Source of the DNA: Protofrankia sp963555925
Lineage (GTDB): Bacteria; Actinomycetota; Actinomycetes; Frankiales; Frankiaceae
Length of the DNA: 64,000 nucleotides
Direction of reading: 5' to 3'
Assembly (NCBI GenBank): GCA_963555925.1
Contig: CAUVXJ010000002.1
Location: 42,056-106,055 of the forward strand
In this document: positions 42,370 through 51,307 of the stretch, in pieces
Layout: the number at the start of each line of letters is the position of its first letter
How positions within the stretch are numbered: the stretch's first letter is position 1
Made by a program: the position numbers and the translations under genes
The notes under the pieces: generated by a model
Told to the model about the DNA's origin: nothing
The model's database searches: none
Seen by the model: the letters and a program-made list of their open reading frames with translations, nothing else

Positions 42370-43065
42370 GTGGGTCGTGACCACAGCGGTCAGCGTAACA
42401 ACGGGGTCTCCGGTGGTCTCGTTGCCCGGGAGTGGACGTTCAACGAGTGGACCGCGCATCTGCGGGCCGCTGGATTCCGGCTCTGTCCAGCCAGCTGCGG
42501 GGTGCCGGTGGAGCTGCGCGGGCTGCGGCCGGATGGGTTCGGCTTCCATCTGCGCTGCCGCGGCGTGCGGGTGACACTGTCGTTGTTTCGCCCCGGGCGG
42601 GCGATGTGGCAGCTGCCGCACTGGGACCCGAGGTGGACTCCGGAGGAAGGTCTGTCGCTCTGGGTGAACCATCCGATCGATCATTCATCGTCGGGGTATC
42701 GGGTGTTCGGGAGCCTGGTCCTGTCCGCATCGGACCCGGGTGGCGATGCGTGCGGCAGCGGTTCGAGGCGCCCCGGCGTTGTTCCCGACCCCGGCGCTGT
42801 TCCCGACCCCAGCGTTGTTCCCGACCGTGCGCGGATGGTTTTCGACCGCGAGGAGGCTCCCGACCACCAGGTGGTCTTCGATGGTGGCCGGGAATGCGGC
42901 TGGCGTGGCCACGAAGCGGGCCTGCTGAGGCCGGCTGCTGCGGCGACGCTGTTCGCCTGGCTGATGGCCGAGGCGGACGCGGCCCGCGGTGCCGGCCCGG
43001 CGGTGGTACGGGTACCCCGCGCACGGGCGGGAGAGCCTCCGCTGGCTCCAGTCAGGACCAGCTGA
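42370..43065 (+). CDS. Hypothetical protein
   Basis: The 231-residue product begins GRDHSGQRNNGVSGGLVARE. It has an alpha/beta core rich in Trp (FNEWTAHLRAAGFRLCPASC, MWQLPHWDPRWTPEEGLSLW) and a VVPDPGAVPDPSVVPD repeat (42780-42826), then a helical end. The GTG start has AAAGGGG upstream. No family was recognised. It lies just before tRNA-Ala. Confidence 0.7.
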   Translation: MGRDHSGQRNNGVSGGLVAREWTFNEWTAHLRAAGFRLCPASCGVPVELRGLRPDGFGFHLRCRGVRVTLSLFRPGRAMWQLPHWDPRWTPEEGLSLWVNHPIDHSSSGYRVFGSLVLSASDPGGDACGSGSRRPGVVPDPGAVPDPSVVPDRARMVFDREEAPDHQVVFDGGRECGWRGHEAGLLRPAAAATLFAWLMAEADAARGAGPAVVRVPRARAGEPPLAPVRTS

Positions 43066-43171
43066 GCTGCAGGGTGACCTCCGGAGCTGGGCAGGACGAC
43101 GATCGTGTTCTCTTCGACCGGGGCCGGCTCGTCACACCCGTCCGGGTCTGCGGTAAGCTTCAGAAGCTCCA

Positions 43172-43245
43172 GGGGGTGTAGCTCAGCCTGGTAGAGCGCC
43201 TCCCTCGCACGGAGGAGGCCAGGGGTTCGAGTCCCCTCACCTCCA
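43172..43245 (+). tRNA. tRNA-Ala (anticodon CGC)
   Basis: The 74-base cloverleaf has acceptor GGGGGTG pairing with CACCTCC (one G-U), a D arm AGCTCAGCCTGGTAGAGC, anticodon loop CTCGCAC (CGC, reading GCG) and a T arm with GGTTCGAGTCC. CCA is not encoded. Confidence 0.97.
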
Positions 43246-43266
43246 CCTGGTGTTCCACAATACGAA

Positions 43267-43289
43267 CCGTGTCCCGTTCCGGGACACGG
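43267..43289 (+). terminator. Terminator after tRNA-Ala
   Basis: CCGTGTCCCG and CGGGACACGG form a perfect 10-bp stem with a TTC loop, 21 bp after the tRNA. A run of six T follows about 16 bp further on. Confidence 0.8.
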
Positions 43290-43706
43290 AACGTGGGTGT
43301 GATCTTTTTTCGCGTGTCGATGCGGATGCTCTCGATGAGCGTTCGAAGCACTGCCTTGCGTAGGGATGCTGCCTGGTCACTGTCGGCGGCAATTCTATGG
43401 ATCGCCGGTCGGCCTCTCGTCCTGCACCCGCCCACTCGTCGGCCGAAGGACACATATGCCGAAATCTAAAGAAGATCACATGTGCGATGAATACGATCGA
43501 TTCCGCTGGGATATCGGCATCCACCCGGCTTGCGATTCCGGCCGGATCCTCCCCGCGATGAACACGGCCTCGGCGCGGTCGCGGAACTGACGGAGGCTGA
43601 CCGCCCCACACTTGGCCATGGTTGAGATGAGCTCGGCGCCGATCGCAACGAGAACAACGTCGACGAAGGGGCCAGCGAAACGTAAGGGAGCGTGGGACGG
43701 GACTGT
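43290..43706. other. Gene-free region after tRNA-Ala
   Basis: No gene is supported in about 415 bp. Short frames on both strands lack ribosome sites and consistent codon use. No integrase or tRNA fragment was found, although the content changes to accessory genes after this tRNA. Confidence 0.4.
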
Positions 43707-44540
43707 TCAGACGCTTCCCGGGACGGCGGCGGTGGCGGGCTGTTCGTCGAGCAGAGCGCGCAGGTAGGTCAGGGCCTGGGTCGCGGCGGCACGGGCGTCC
43801 AGGCCGGCGTCCACCGGGCTTTCGACCATGACGGGGCCGCCGTAGCCGGCCTCAGCCAGATCCGCGAGCAGCAACCGATGGTCCAGGGTGTCGGTGTGAC
43901 CGGGCCACCCCCGGCGGACGGGGCTTCCGCCGATGGGCGGGTCGGCGAGCTGCACGTCAACAACGCGTTCCACCCAGGCGCCGGTATCGGCGAGGGCGCC
44001 CGCAGCGGCGAGGTGGGCGGTGTCGGCGACGAGGCCGGCCGTCGCGCCAAGCGCCTCCAGCAGGGCCAGCGTGCCGGCGAGCCCAATGCCGCGTGCGGGT
44101 CCGACCCGGCCCGATGCCGGGGCTGCGGTGATGTGTTCCAGACCGAAGACCATCCCGGCCTGGGCGGTCAGACCGACGAGCGGGTACAGCACGGTAGTCA
44201 CCGTCCGCATCCCGGCCGGGGTGTAGAGGCGAGCGGGCAGCCACGAGGCGACGACCCGCACCCCGAGACGCGCCGCGAACGCCGCCGTGTCCACGAACCG
44301 GTCGAGAGCCCGCCCGCGGGCGTCCCGCGCGGACCGGAACAGATCACCCGGGGGATACACCCAGGTCACCGTCAGATTCTTCGCGGTGACCAGCCGGGCC
44401 AGCGCGGTGCGCTGAGCGGCCTCGGTGTGATGGAGATGCAGGTGGACGCCGCGGAAACCCACGGCGGCGGCGAGATCGGCCACCACCAGCGGGTCGGTGA
44501 CCGGCAGACCGAGACCCCGCAGGGACAACGACGGGATCAT
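43707..44540 (-). CDS. Sugar phosphate isomerase/epimerase (TIM barrel)
   Basis: The 277-residue product is of the xylose-isomerase-like TIM-barrel/AP-endonuclease-2 superfamily: MIPSLSLRGLGLPVTDPLVV, FRGVHLHLHH, GLVADTAHLAAAG and later GGPVMVESPVD. Such proteins bind divalent metal and isomerise sugars or polyols. It overlaps the RpiB-like gene by 4 bp, so a two-gene sugar operon is likely. The substrate is unknown. Confidence 0.82.
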   Translation of the reverse strand: MIPSLSLRGLGLPVTDPLVVADLAAAVGFRGVHLHLHHTEAAQRTALARLVTAKNLTVTWVYPPGDLFRSARDARGRALDRFVDTAAFAARLGVRVVASWLPARLYTPAGMRTVTTVLYPLVGLTAQAGMVFGLEHITAAPASGRVGPARGIGLAGTLALLEALGATAGLVADTAHLAAAGALADTGAWVERVVDVQLADPPIGGSPVRRGWPGHTDTLDHRLLLADLAEAGYGGPVMVESPVDAGLDARAAATQALTYLRALLDEQPATAAVPGSV

Positions 44541-45178
44541 CGGCCCTCCTCCAGCGCTGCCAGGCTGGCGAGGGCGTGGGTGGTGTCGGGGTCGGCGGGG
44601 GTGGTCAGGAATGCCTGGAGGATCTCAGCGGCGACGGTCGCGGTGACCAGCCGGTAGGACAGCACGCAGATGTTCGCGTCGTGCCAGCGCCTCGACCCGG
44701 CCGCGGTGACCGCGTCGGCGCATAACGCCGCCCGCACCCCGGGAATCTTGTTCGCGGCGATCGACACCCCGGTGCCGGTGAAACACAGCAGGACACCCGC
44801 GTCGGCCCGCCGGTCGACGACGGCACGGCCGACCAGCGCCGCCGCGTGGACCCAGGCATCGACCGGGACCGTGAACGCCTCATCATCCGGGGTCGGGGGC
44901 GGCAGGTAGTCGACGTCGTAGCCGGCCAGCTGCAGGTCACGGACGATGCGGGCGGCCAGCGCGGTCACCTTGTCGGCGGCCACCGCGACCCGGCGCCGTT
45001 CGGGTACGCCGACCTGCAGCAGCGCGGAGGCGGCCTGCCTGCAGCTGACCCGGCCGGCACCGTCGACGGCCGCGGTCGGGTTGGTCGGTGGGTGGGGCTG
45101 CCCGGGATCCGGAGCGGTGCCGGCCGTGTCGATAGTGCGGGCCGCCTGGAATGTCGGTGAAATCGTGGCAAAAGTCAT
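44537..45178 (-). CDS. RpiB/LacAB-like sugar-phosphate isomerase
   Basis: The 213-residue product has the family core GVLLCFTGTGVSIAANKIPG then VRAALCADAVTAA. It keeps the Cys that opens the CGTGxG motif and the ANK and RAA elements, but the glycine run is altered (CFTGTG). The usual DHAG near the N-terminus is replaced by ADKVTALAARIV, and there is an extra N-terminal segment of about 60 residues. It is therefore a divergent member, perhaps acting on an unusual sugar with its neighbour. The start at 45178 is provisional, as no good ribosome site is seen. Confidence 0.75.
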   Translation of the reverse strand: MTFATISPTFQAARTIDTAGTAPDPGQPHPPTNPTAAVDGAGRVSCRQAASALLQVGVPERRRVAVAADKVTALAARIVRDLQLAGYDVDYLPPPTPDDEAFTVPVDAWVHAAALVGRAVVDRRADAGVLLCFTGTGVSIAANKIPGVRAALCADAVTAAGSRRWHDANICVLSYRLVTATVAAEILQAFLTTPADPDTTHALASLAALEEGR

Positions 45179-45844
45179 GGGTGCAGATCCATCAGGGTAG
45201 GGGCGCCGCCGGTCACCCGGTCGGTGCGTACGGACGGTGGGTGGTAGCCGGTGGCGAATTCCCATAGCGGGGTGCTTGGTCGCATGATGATCAGATAGGT
45301 GACAGCACAAATCCGCATCCCGCTGCTTCAGCCGCGGTTGAGAACTATCAGTGCCGCACGGCCGCACTCTCGGCGGGAAATGGTCCGGACGACCGGGCTC
45401 ACCTGATCTCCAATGATTCATGCCAGCCGTTATCGTTCCTGCAACTGGGTTCGCTGTACGATTCGATTTTCGAGAAAGGCGTCAATCGCGGCGCGCACAT
45501 GTCCTCCTCCATACCGGCCTCATGCGGGTTGTCATCAGGATAACCGCCCTATACGGATAGCTACCAAGTGCGAGAATGACGTCCGAGCGCCCGCGTAGAT
45601 GACACAATTTGTGGCAGCCGGATATTTGATCGAGGGACCGTATTCTCCGCTCGAGTCAGCGGTCGAGACGCCTGACGACGAATGCCTATGTCGCGATATC
45701 CAAAGATTCATTTTACTCGGCGTGACGTAGCCGGATCGCAGAGCGACGGCACGTCGGCTCTGCTCGGTGACCTCATGCGATCAGCGGCCCCGTCGAGCCG
45801 CATAATCGTCCTGTAGGAGACGACTGGCACGAGGAGTCTGTTGC
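45179..45844. other. Divergent intergenic region
   Basis: About 665 bp with no supported gene. It is clearly lower in GC at 45600-45720. It must hold promoters for the RpiB-like operon and the methyltransferase. No operator could be picked out. Confidence 0.4.
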
Positions 45845-46657
45845 ATGCCTGATGTTGATGGTTACCTCGCATCCAACCGTGATCTCTGGGATGAGTGGGC
45901 CGATGTGCACGCAAAGGGTGACTGGTATGACATCGATTCCGTGCGCAGGGGTGCGGACAAGCTGCGTCCTTACGAGGTGCAAGAGGTCGGCGACGTAAAG
46001 GGACTCACGATGCTGCATCTTCAGTGTCAGATCGGAACCGACTCGGTCGCCTGGGCGCGACGGGGCGCGACGGTCACCGGGGTCGACTTCTCTCCCAGGG
46101 CGGTAGAGATCGCAAATTCTCTCGCGAAAGAACTCGGCGTCGACGCGACTTTTCTGTGTTCCGACGTGATGAAGCTGCCGGAAACCTTGGCCGGCACGTG
46201 GGACATCATCTACACATCCAGGGGCGTGCTGGGCTGGCTGCCGAACCTGACCAGGTGGGCGCAAATAGTTGCGGACTACCTGAAGTCAGGAGGATTCGTG
46301 TATCTGACAGATATTCACCCGATCGCCAAAGTACTTGACGATACATCGTCAGAGCCGAGGGTGAGCCGCCCGTACTGGCCGCGGCCTGAGCCGATCGCCT
46401 ACCCGGTAGAGGGCAGCTATGCTGATCCAACGGCGAAAGTCAACACCCCCGTCAAGTATTTGTGGGCACACAGCACTGGAGAGCTCATCACGGCAGTCGC
46501 GCAAGCCGGCCTGATCATCGATTTCTTCCACGAGTTCCACTGGCTTGACCGGCCGTGGCCATTTCTGCGTAAGCGCAGCGATCGTGAGTACATTCTGCCG
46601 GAGGACAGCGGCGCGGAACTCCCGCTTTTCCTCTCCCTACGGGCACGAAAACCCTGA
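45845..46657 (+). CDS. Class I SAM-dependent methyltransferase
   Basis: The 270-residue product has a SAM-binding region TMLHLQCQIGTDSVAWARRG, with ATVTGVDFSPRAVEIANSLA next, and a C-terminal barrel completion. The opening DGYLASNRDLWDEWADVHAK is typical of small-molecule methyltransferases near XRE regulators. GAGGAG lies about 9 bases upstream of the ATG. It ends 1 bp before the XRE gene, which it faces. Confidence 0.88.
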   Translation: MPDVDGYLASNRDLWDEWADVHAKGDWYDIDSVRRGADKLRPYEVQEVGDVKGLTMLHLQCQIGTDSVAWARRGATVTGVDFSPRAVEIANSLAKELGVDATFLCSDVMKLPETLAGTWDIIYTSRGVLGWLPNLTRWAQIVADYLKSGGFVYLTDIHPIAKVLDDTSSEPRVSRPYWPRPEPIAYPVEGSYADPTAKVNTPVKYLWAHSTGELITAVAQAGLIIDFFHEFHWLDRPWPFLRKRSDREYILPEDSGAELPLFLSLRARKP

Positions 46658-47869
46658 TCAGTCAAGCACAGTCATATCTTTCGCCAGGCGGCGCAGTCGC
46701 TCGTCCAGTGAGCGCCTGCGCCGTACAAGGTCCCGTACCTGCTCTCTGGCAAGTGGGTCATGGCGGACGAACTCCGGGGCGACGCTGCGCGCCGCCGTCA
46801 AAGCGTCAAGCACCGCGTCGTCGTTGCCCAACATCCCATACGCTCTGGCGAGGTGAAGATGGTGGTAGCATCTACGGCTCACGCTGTCCACCTGATCGAC
46901 GTTCACCCGCGCGGCTTCTCGCGCGGCCTCATGCGGTCGCTGCGAGTCGACGTACATACCGATCTTCTGTATCGACACGTTGGTCGGTCCGAAAATCAGA
47001 CAGTATCTCTCCCTATCGACTCCGGATTCCGCCGCGGTGGCCGCTGCGATATTCAATAATGTTTCGGCCTCTGCCGTGTCGCCGGCACGTACCGCGGCTT
47101 GCGCCGCGTAAAGGTTCAGCGCGCCGTTGAGAACCGAGTAGGAAATCGGATCATTGATAACTCCGCCGTGTCGGCGGAGCATGTCGAGGGTGTCGGATGC
47201 GAGCGCTATACCGTCTTCCGGATCCCCTTGCATCATGAGCTGGACGGTCAGGGTGGCGCTCATCGACGCAATGAGAAATTCGTGACCCACCTCCTCGGCG
47301 GTAAGCAGGGCACGGTCGATCGCCAGACGCGCACGTCCGTAATCCCCTCTTCGCCGCAGATCCAGGGAGGCCAGCCGATAAAGATTCGCAAGAGCGGTTT
47401 GAGTGGCTCGCCGTTCGGCCTTGTCATGGTGACCGGACGCCGCACGGGCCTCCACGATGAGATCGGCGAGCAGAGGAACGGACGCGGAGAACTTTCGATC
47501 GGACACGTTGTAGACACGCCGCAGGGATGCAGCCTCCGCCACAAGGAACGAGCCCGACCGGGGACGCTCCCCGGACGGACGGAGACTTGCGCTGCGGTCG
47601 AGAACCATGCGCAGCTGCAGGGCTCCGTGGTCGGAGATGTCCGGCTTCTGGTACTGGTCTCCGTGCCCCGTGAGCTGGTACACCGGCACGGAAAGAGCGC
47701 GCGCAAGCTCGAGCAGGACACTCATGGAGTCCACACGACGCTCGCCTCGCTCAATCTTGGTCACCCAGCTCGTCGAACGGTTCAACCGTCGGGCGAGTCC
47801 CGCCTGCGTCCACCCGCGGAGTTTGCGGAACCCGGCGATTCGCTTGCCAAGCGGCAGATCATCATCCAT
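46658..47869 (-). CDS. XRE-family regulator with TPR-like repeats
   Basis: The 403-residue product has an N-terminal helix-turn-helix (FRKLRGWTQAGLARRLNRSTSWVTKIERGERR, about 12-44). The remainder is all-helical, with TPR-like hairpins such as AERRATQTALANLYRLASLD and RRCYHHLHLARAYGMLGNDD. This layout is common for actinobacterial regulators of secondary metabolism. It may control the methyltransferase gene it faces or the lanthipeptide genes nearby; neither is shown. Confidence 0.88.
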   Translation of the reverse strand: MDDDLPLGKRIAGFRKLRGWTQAGLARRLNRSTSWVTKIERGERRVDSMSVLLELARALSVPVYQLTGHGDQYQKPDISDHGALQLRMVLDRSASLRPSGERPRSGSFLVAEAASLRRVYNVSDRKFSASVPLLADLIVEARAASGHHDKAERRATQTALANLYRLASLDLRRRGDYGRARLAIDRALLTAEEVGHEFLIASMSATLTVQLMMQGDPEDGIALASDTLDMLRRHGGVINDPISYSVLNGALNLYAAQAAVRAGDTAEAETLLNIAAATAAESGVDRERYCLIFGPTNVSIQKIGMYVDSQRPHEAAREAARVNVDQVDSVSRRCYHHLHLARAYGMLGNDDAVLDALTAARSVAPEFVRHDPLAREQVRDLVRRRRSLDERLRRLAKDMTVLD

Positions 47870-48086
47870 GGCCCATCCAGTTCAACACCGGCGTGTTTAC
47901 CAGGACTACAATATCGTTCGCGGCACGCAGGGCGGAAGCCGGCATCGGTTAGCGATTCGCGAGCCGCTCGGGGCCGGATACATCCGGGTGTCGGCGACAC
48001 GGACACGGTATCTCGGCCGATCCGCGACATCGCCGACGGCTCGTGGGACGGTACTGCGGACGCCCGGTACAGAAGCAGAGCACGAG

Positions 48087-48400
48087 CTATGAGCGCGTTA
48101 TTGCCGTCGAAGCTCCGGTCACCATCGCCGCCGGCGAATTTTCATGCCCTGCGCAGGAGATCGTCGCCTCGTTCATCGTCACCGCTGACAGGAGATCCGC
48201 CATCAGATCGGCCGGTATTGCGCCGCGGCCAAGCCCCGAGGACTGCACGGCCGCGGACAGCGCCTGCTGCTCGGCGCGGGTCAGCCGCGTCCTGAACCCT
48301 TCATGGGAGAGCACCTCCCGCGCTGCGTATCCATCCCCGGCTGCCGCCACGTGTCCCGCGTCTCTTTGGGTGGGCACGAGGGGGCCGCCGGGCGTCGTTG
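48087..48400 (-). pseudogene. C-terminal fragment of a paralogue of the 48930 protein
   Basis: The frame reads GDGYAAREVLSHEGFRTRLT then AEQQALSAAVQSSGLGRGAI. It lines up with GDAYAARDLLTHPAARSYLG and the following helix near the end of the 48930-50081 protein. It has no start or upstream domain of its own and is joined to unrelated sequence. It is a remnant of a duplicated or replaced gene. Confidence 0.5.
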
Positions 48401-48439
48401 ATGGTGGGCATGTGCGGTTGGTGATCGTGGGGTGGGTGC

Positions 48440-48943
48440 CTGGTTGGTGCGCGACGACAGAGTGAGCACGTCCAGATAGAGCGACGGCACTCCCCTGATC
48501 CATTGGCCGGGTACGGGGAGGGCCGCGCGGGGTGCATGGAGGCACCGGTGTTCACCGTAAGCGTGGATCAGGGTGAGGTCGAGGATGCGGGTGACTGGCA
48601 GGGCGTAGAGCCTGACCAGGGCGCCGACGACGCGTACTTCGAGCGGCAGCGTGTCGTCGTTGAGGCGGCGGCGGAGTTGTCCGTGGTGCTCTTCGTCGCC
48701 GAGGAACTGCGAGGGCAGGCTCTTGGCCTCCCGTGGGACGACGAGCTTGCTGGTCAGGCGGCGGGCGACCGTCCAGCGGATGGAGGAGCCGACTCCGCGG
48801 CGGCGGGTGGGGTGGGTGGTGAGCCAGAGATCGACGTCTTCCTGCGCGGCACAGGCGCAGCGCACTGCGCCGGTCACCACGATGCCAATAGGCGTGGGTG
48901 GGCGATCCATCTCCGTGACCGCCGACGGTCTATCCGCCATCAC
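48440..48943 (-). pseudogene. Recombinase/integrase-like remnant
   Basis: From a GTG at 48943 the frame reads MMADRPSAVTEMDRPPTPIG, with VRCACAAQEDVDLWLTTHPT and LPLEVRVVGALVRLYALPVT. I recall this type of segment (R-V-A-G-x-L-V-x-L-Y) from actinobacterial integrase-like proteins. It runs into unrelated sequence before a normal end and lacks any Tyr-recombinase active-site set. It overlaps the stop of the next gene by 14 bp. Confidence 0.4.
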
Positions 48944-50081
48944 GCAGACCTGAGCCGTTGGGGGTCGATGATCCAGTGAGGCCGGAGGTGACGAGTTCGA
49001 GGGCGTCTAGAAGCCGTCTGCGTAGCGCTTCGGGGATGTGGCCGCCATCGAGCCCGGCGCATTGCTGCCTTTCGCTCAGCAGCGCCAGCTGGTCGCCGCC
49101 GAGGTAGCTGCGGGCGGCTGGGTGGGTGAGGAGGTCGCGGGCGGCGTAGGCGTCCCCGCTATGCAGGGCACCGTCGATGATCGTGTCGAGGACAGATCGC
49201 AGTTGCTGGGGCACGTCCCCGAGGTCGAGGAGACACAGACCAAGCTGGATGTGGAACGTCAGGTGCCCGGAGTTGTTCGACGGGAGGAGAGCACCGATCG
49301 TGCCCCTGCCGTCGTCAGTGGTCTTGCGACCTGTGAGGTGCCTGTGGAGGAGGCCAAGGCAGGTAGCGACGGCTTGCTCCCAGGGCTGGGTGGTCGTTGT
49401 GGTGGTCAGCAGCTGCTCGGCGGCGTGATGGTCTCGGCGGGCGTGGTGGGCGAGGATCGCGGTCTGGCGGCCGTCGAGGAGGCGCTGTCCGATGCCCTTG
49501 TGGCGGTTGAGGTGGTCCAGGGCCTTGGTCCAGTGGCCGGTTCGGGTCAGGGCGCGGGTGCCATCGGCAAGCAGGACGGTCCACAGCCAGCGGACGGTCT
49601 CGGGGTGGTCGGCGGCGGTGACGAGGTCGTCGAACGCGAGTGTCCGACCGTCAACGGTGCCGGTGGTTTTCGCCACGACGGCGCCGTAGAGCGTGGTGAG
49701 CATCTGGTGGGCGGCTAGGCCATCGCCGGCGCGCAGCCGCAGACGAGCCAGGTTGATCAACGGTTGGAGGGCGAGTTTCGCCGTCGCCCCATCGAGGGGG
49801 CGGCGCAGTGGGAGGGTGTCGATCTGGCGCCAGCAGAGGCGGCGGGCGAGGTCAGGCTCTCCGCAATCGCCGGCGATCAGCGCTGCGAGGTTGTGGGCCT
49901 CGGCCGCGCGCAGCAGTGCGTCATCACCACCCTCGGCGGCCTGACCGGCTAGGGCGGTGACGTGGGCGATCCGGGCGTCGAGGGGCGGGCAGGACGGTCG
50001 TTCGCGGGGAACGAGGGGGAACCTCGCGGCGACGAGGTCGAACGTCGCGGTTGCCGCAGCCGTAGTTGTGGTGACAGTCAT
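48930..50081 (-). CDS. Helical accessory protein of the lanthipeptide cluster
   Basis: The 383-residue product is almost wholly helical, with repeats such as AHVTALAGQAAEGGDDALLRAAEAHN and VATCLGLLHRHLTGRK that look TPR-like. No catalytic motif was seen. It starts 17 bp downstream of the methyltransferase stop on the same strand, so it is probably the last gene of the lanthipeptide operon. A remnant related to its C-terminus lies at 48087-48400. Its role is unknown; scaffold or regulator are possible. Confidence 0.75.
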   Translation of the reverse strand: MTVTTTTAAATATFDLVAARFPLVPRERPSCPPLDARIAHVTALAGQAAEGGDDALLRAAEAHNLAALIAGDCGEPDLARRLCWRQIDTLPLRRPLDGATAKLALQPLINLARLRLRAGDGLAAHQMLTTLYGAVVAKTTGTVDGRTLAFDDLVTAADHPETVRWLWTVLLADGTRALTRTGHWTKALDHLNRHKGIGQRLLDGRQTAILAHHARRDHHAAEQLLTTTTTTQPWEQAVATCLGLLHRHLTGRKTTDDGRGTIGALLPSNNSGHLTFHIQLGLCLLDLGDVPQQLRSVLDTIIDGALHSGDAYAARDLLTHPAARSYLGGDQLALLSERQQCAGLDGGHIPEALRRRLLDALELVTSGLTGSSTPNGSGLRDGG

Positions 50082-50098
50082 GGCGCTGGTCGCCGTTC

Positions 50099-51307
50099 TC
50101 AGGGCTTCCAGCTGACCGTGAGCCGGCTGTTCGGCCGGTCGATGCGGTGTCCAGTGGGGAGCTGGTCGTCGGGGGTGTCCGCAGGGTGGGCGGTGATGAC
50201 TGGCTCGGTGGGGCCTTCCTTGCGCCAGTGATGCAGCAGGTCGGTGAGCTGCGCAGCAAGGGTGACCGCGCGGGGGCCGTGGGCGGTAACGCCGAGCTCG
50301 TCGGTGTCGGGAGCAAGCGGGCGCAGGGTGACATAGGCGATCGTCGTACCGTCATGGATGGTGGCCCCGGCCCAGCGCCGCGCCGGGGTGAGCCGGCCGT
50401 CGTGGCGGGCGGTGTCGACGGTGAGGCGGCCGAACCGGGTATCGGCGGTGACGAGCCACAGGTCGAGATGGGCGGTCGGTTCGTGGTCGTGGATCGTCAG
50501 CCCGGTCCACAGCCCGTGGGACGGGCTGTGGACCGCGGCGCGGACCGCGGCCTCGTCAACGGGGTCGTGGTCGTCGACCCGCAGGACGACCCCGTCCGCG
50601 AGGGTCAGCGCGCGGCCGGAGTGGGCGCCGACGCCGCGCAGCGGGACGAATCCGCAGACGAGCGCCTCGCGGCTGACCAGCCGGCCCGGCTCGATTGCGT
50701 CGAGCGCGAGCGAGCGGGTCAGGCCGCTTCCGTGCAGGCGTAGGGGTACCACGATCCGGCCAGCGGGGGCGAGCTGGTCCCACCAGGCCGCGGCGAGGTC
50801 CCACGCCCCTGCTGTGATCATGATCCGATCGTAGGATGCCCCGTCCGGGTAGCCGGCCGCGCCGTCCCCGTGGATCACCTCTACCTGGTCGTAGTTGGCC
50901 GCCGCCAGCGCGCTGCGGGCGCTGGCGGCGAGTTCCTCGTCAATCTCGATGGTGGTCACGTGACCGGTCGGGCCGGTGAGCTCTGCCAGAAGAGCGGCGT
51001 TGATGCCGGTGGCGGTGCCGATCTCCAGGACACGATGACCGGGGTGAACCTCGCCCTGTTCGAGCATGGCAGCGACGAGGTCAGGCTGCGAAGCCGAGGA
51101 CAACGCCGTGCCGTCAGGCGCGCGGCGGGTGACAACGACCTGCGGGGCGTACGCGGTCTCCAGGTCGACGCCGGGCAGGAACAGGTGCCGCGGCACCGCA
51201 CGGAACGCAGCTTCAACCTGGCCGGTCCGGAACGTGCCCCAGCTACCGATGTCAGCGACCAGCGCGTCGCGGAGCTGCTCGGGGGTGCGGGTGGTCATCG
51301 TGGTCAC
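50099..51307 (-). CDS. FxLD-system methyltransferase (PCMT-like)
   Basis: The 402-residue SAM enzyme has a PCMT-type core: AVPRHLFLPGVDLETAYAPQ, SASQPDLVAAMLEQGEVHPG, HRVLEIGTATGINAALLAEL. A C-terminal domain of about 170 residues follows, as in the methyltransferases of FxLD lanthipeptide clusters. Related enzymes methylate aspartate in lanthipeptides to give isoaspartate, so that is the likely reaction (inference). The GTG at 51307 overlaps the previous stop by 4 bp (GTGA); an ATG three codons in is the alternative. Confidence 0.85.
   Translation of the reverse strand: MTTMTTRTPEQLRDALVADIGSWGTFRTGQVEAAFRAVPRHLFLPGVDLETAYAPQVVVTRRAPDGTALSSASQPDLVAAMLEQGEVHPGHRVLEIGTATGINAALLAELTGPTGHVTTIEIDEELAASARSALAAANYDQVEVIHGDGAAGYPDGASYDRIMITAGAWDLAAAWWDQLAPAGRIVVPLRLHGSGLTRSLALDAIEPGRLVSREALVCGFVPLRGVGAHSGRALTLADGVVLRVDDHDPVDEAAVRAAVHSPSHGLWTGLTIHDHEPTAHLDLWLVTADTRFGRLTVDTARHDGRLTPARRWAGATIHDGTTIAYVTLRPLAPDTDELGVTAHGPRAVTLAAQLTDLLHHWRKEGPTEPVITAHPADTPDDQLPTGHRIDRPNSRLTVSWKP

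Noticed and set aside
43172..43245. tRNA-Ala as an attachment site for the accessory region to its right
   Set aside because: Gene content changes after it, but no integrase or direct repeat of the tRNA end was found by eye, so it is not claimed.
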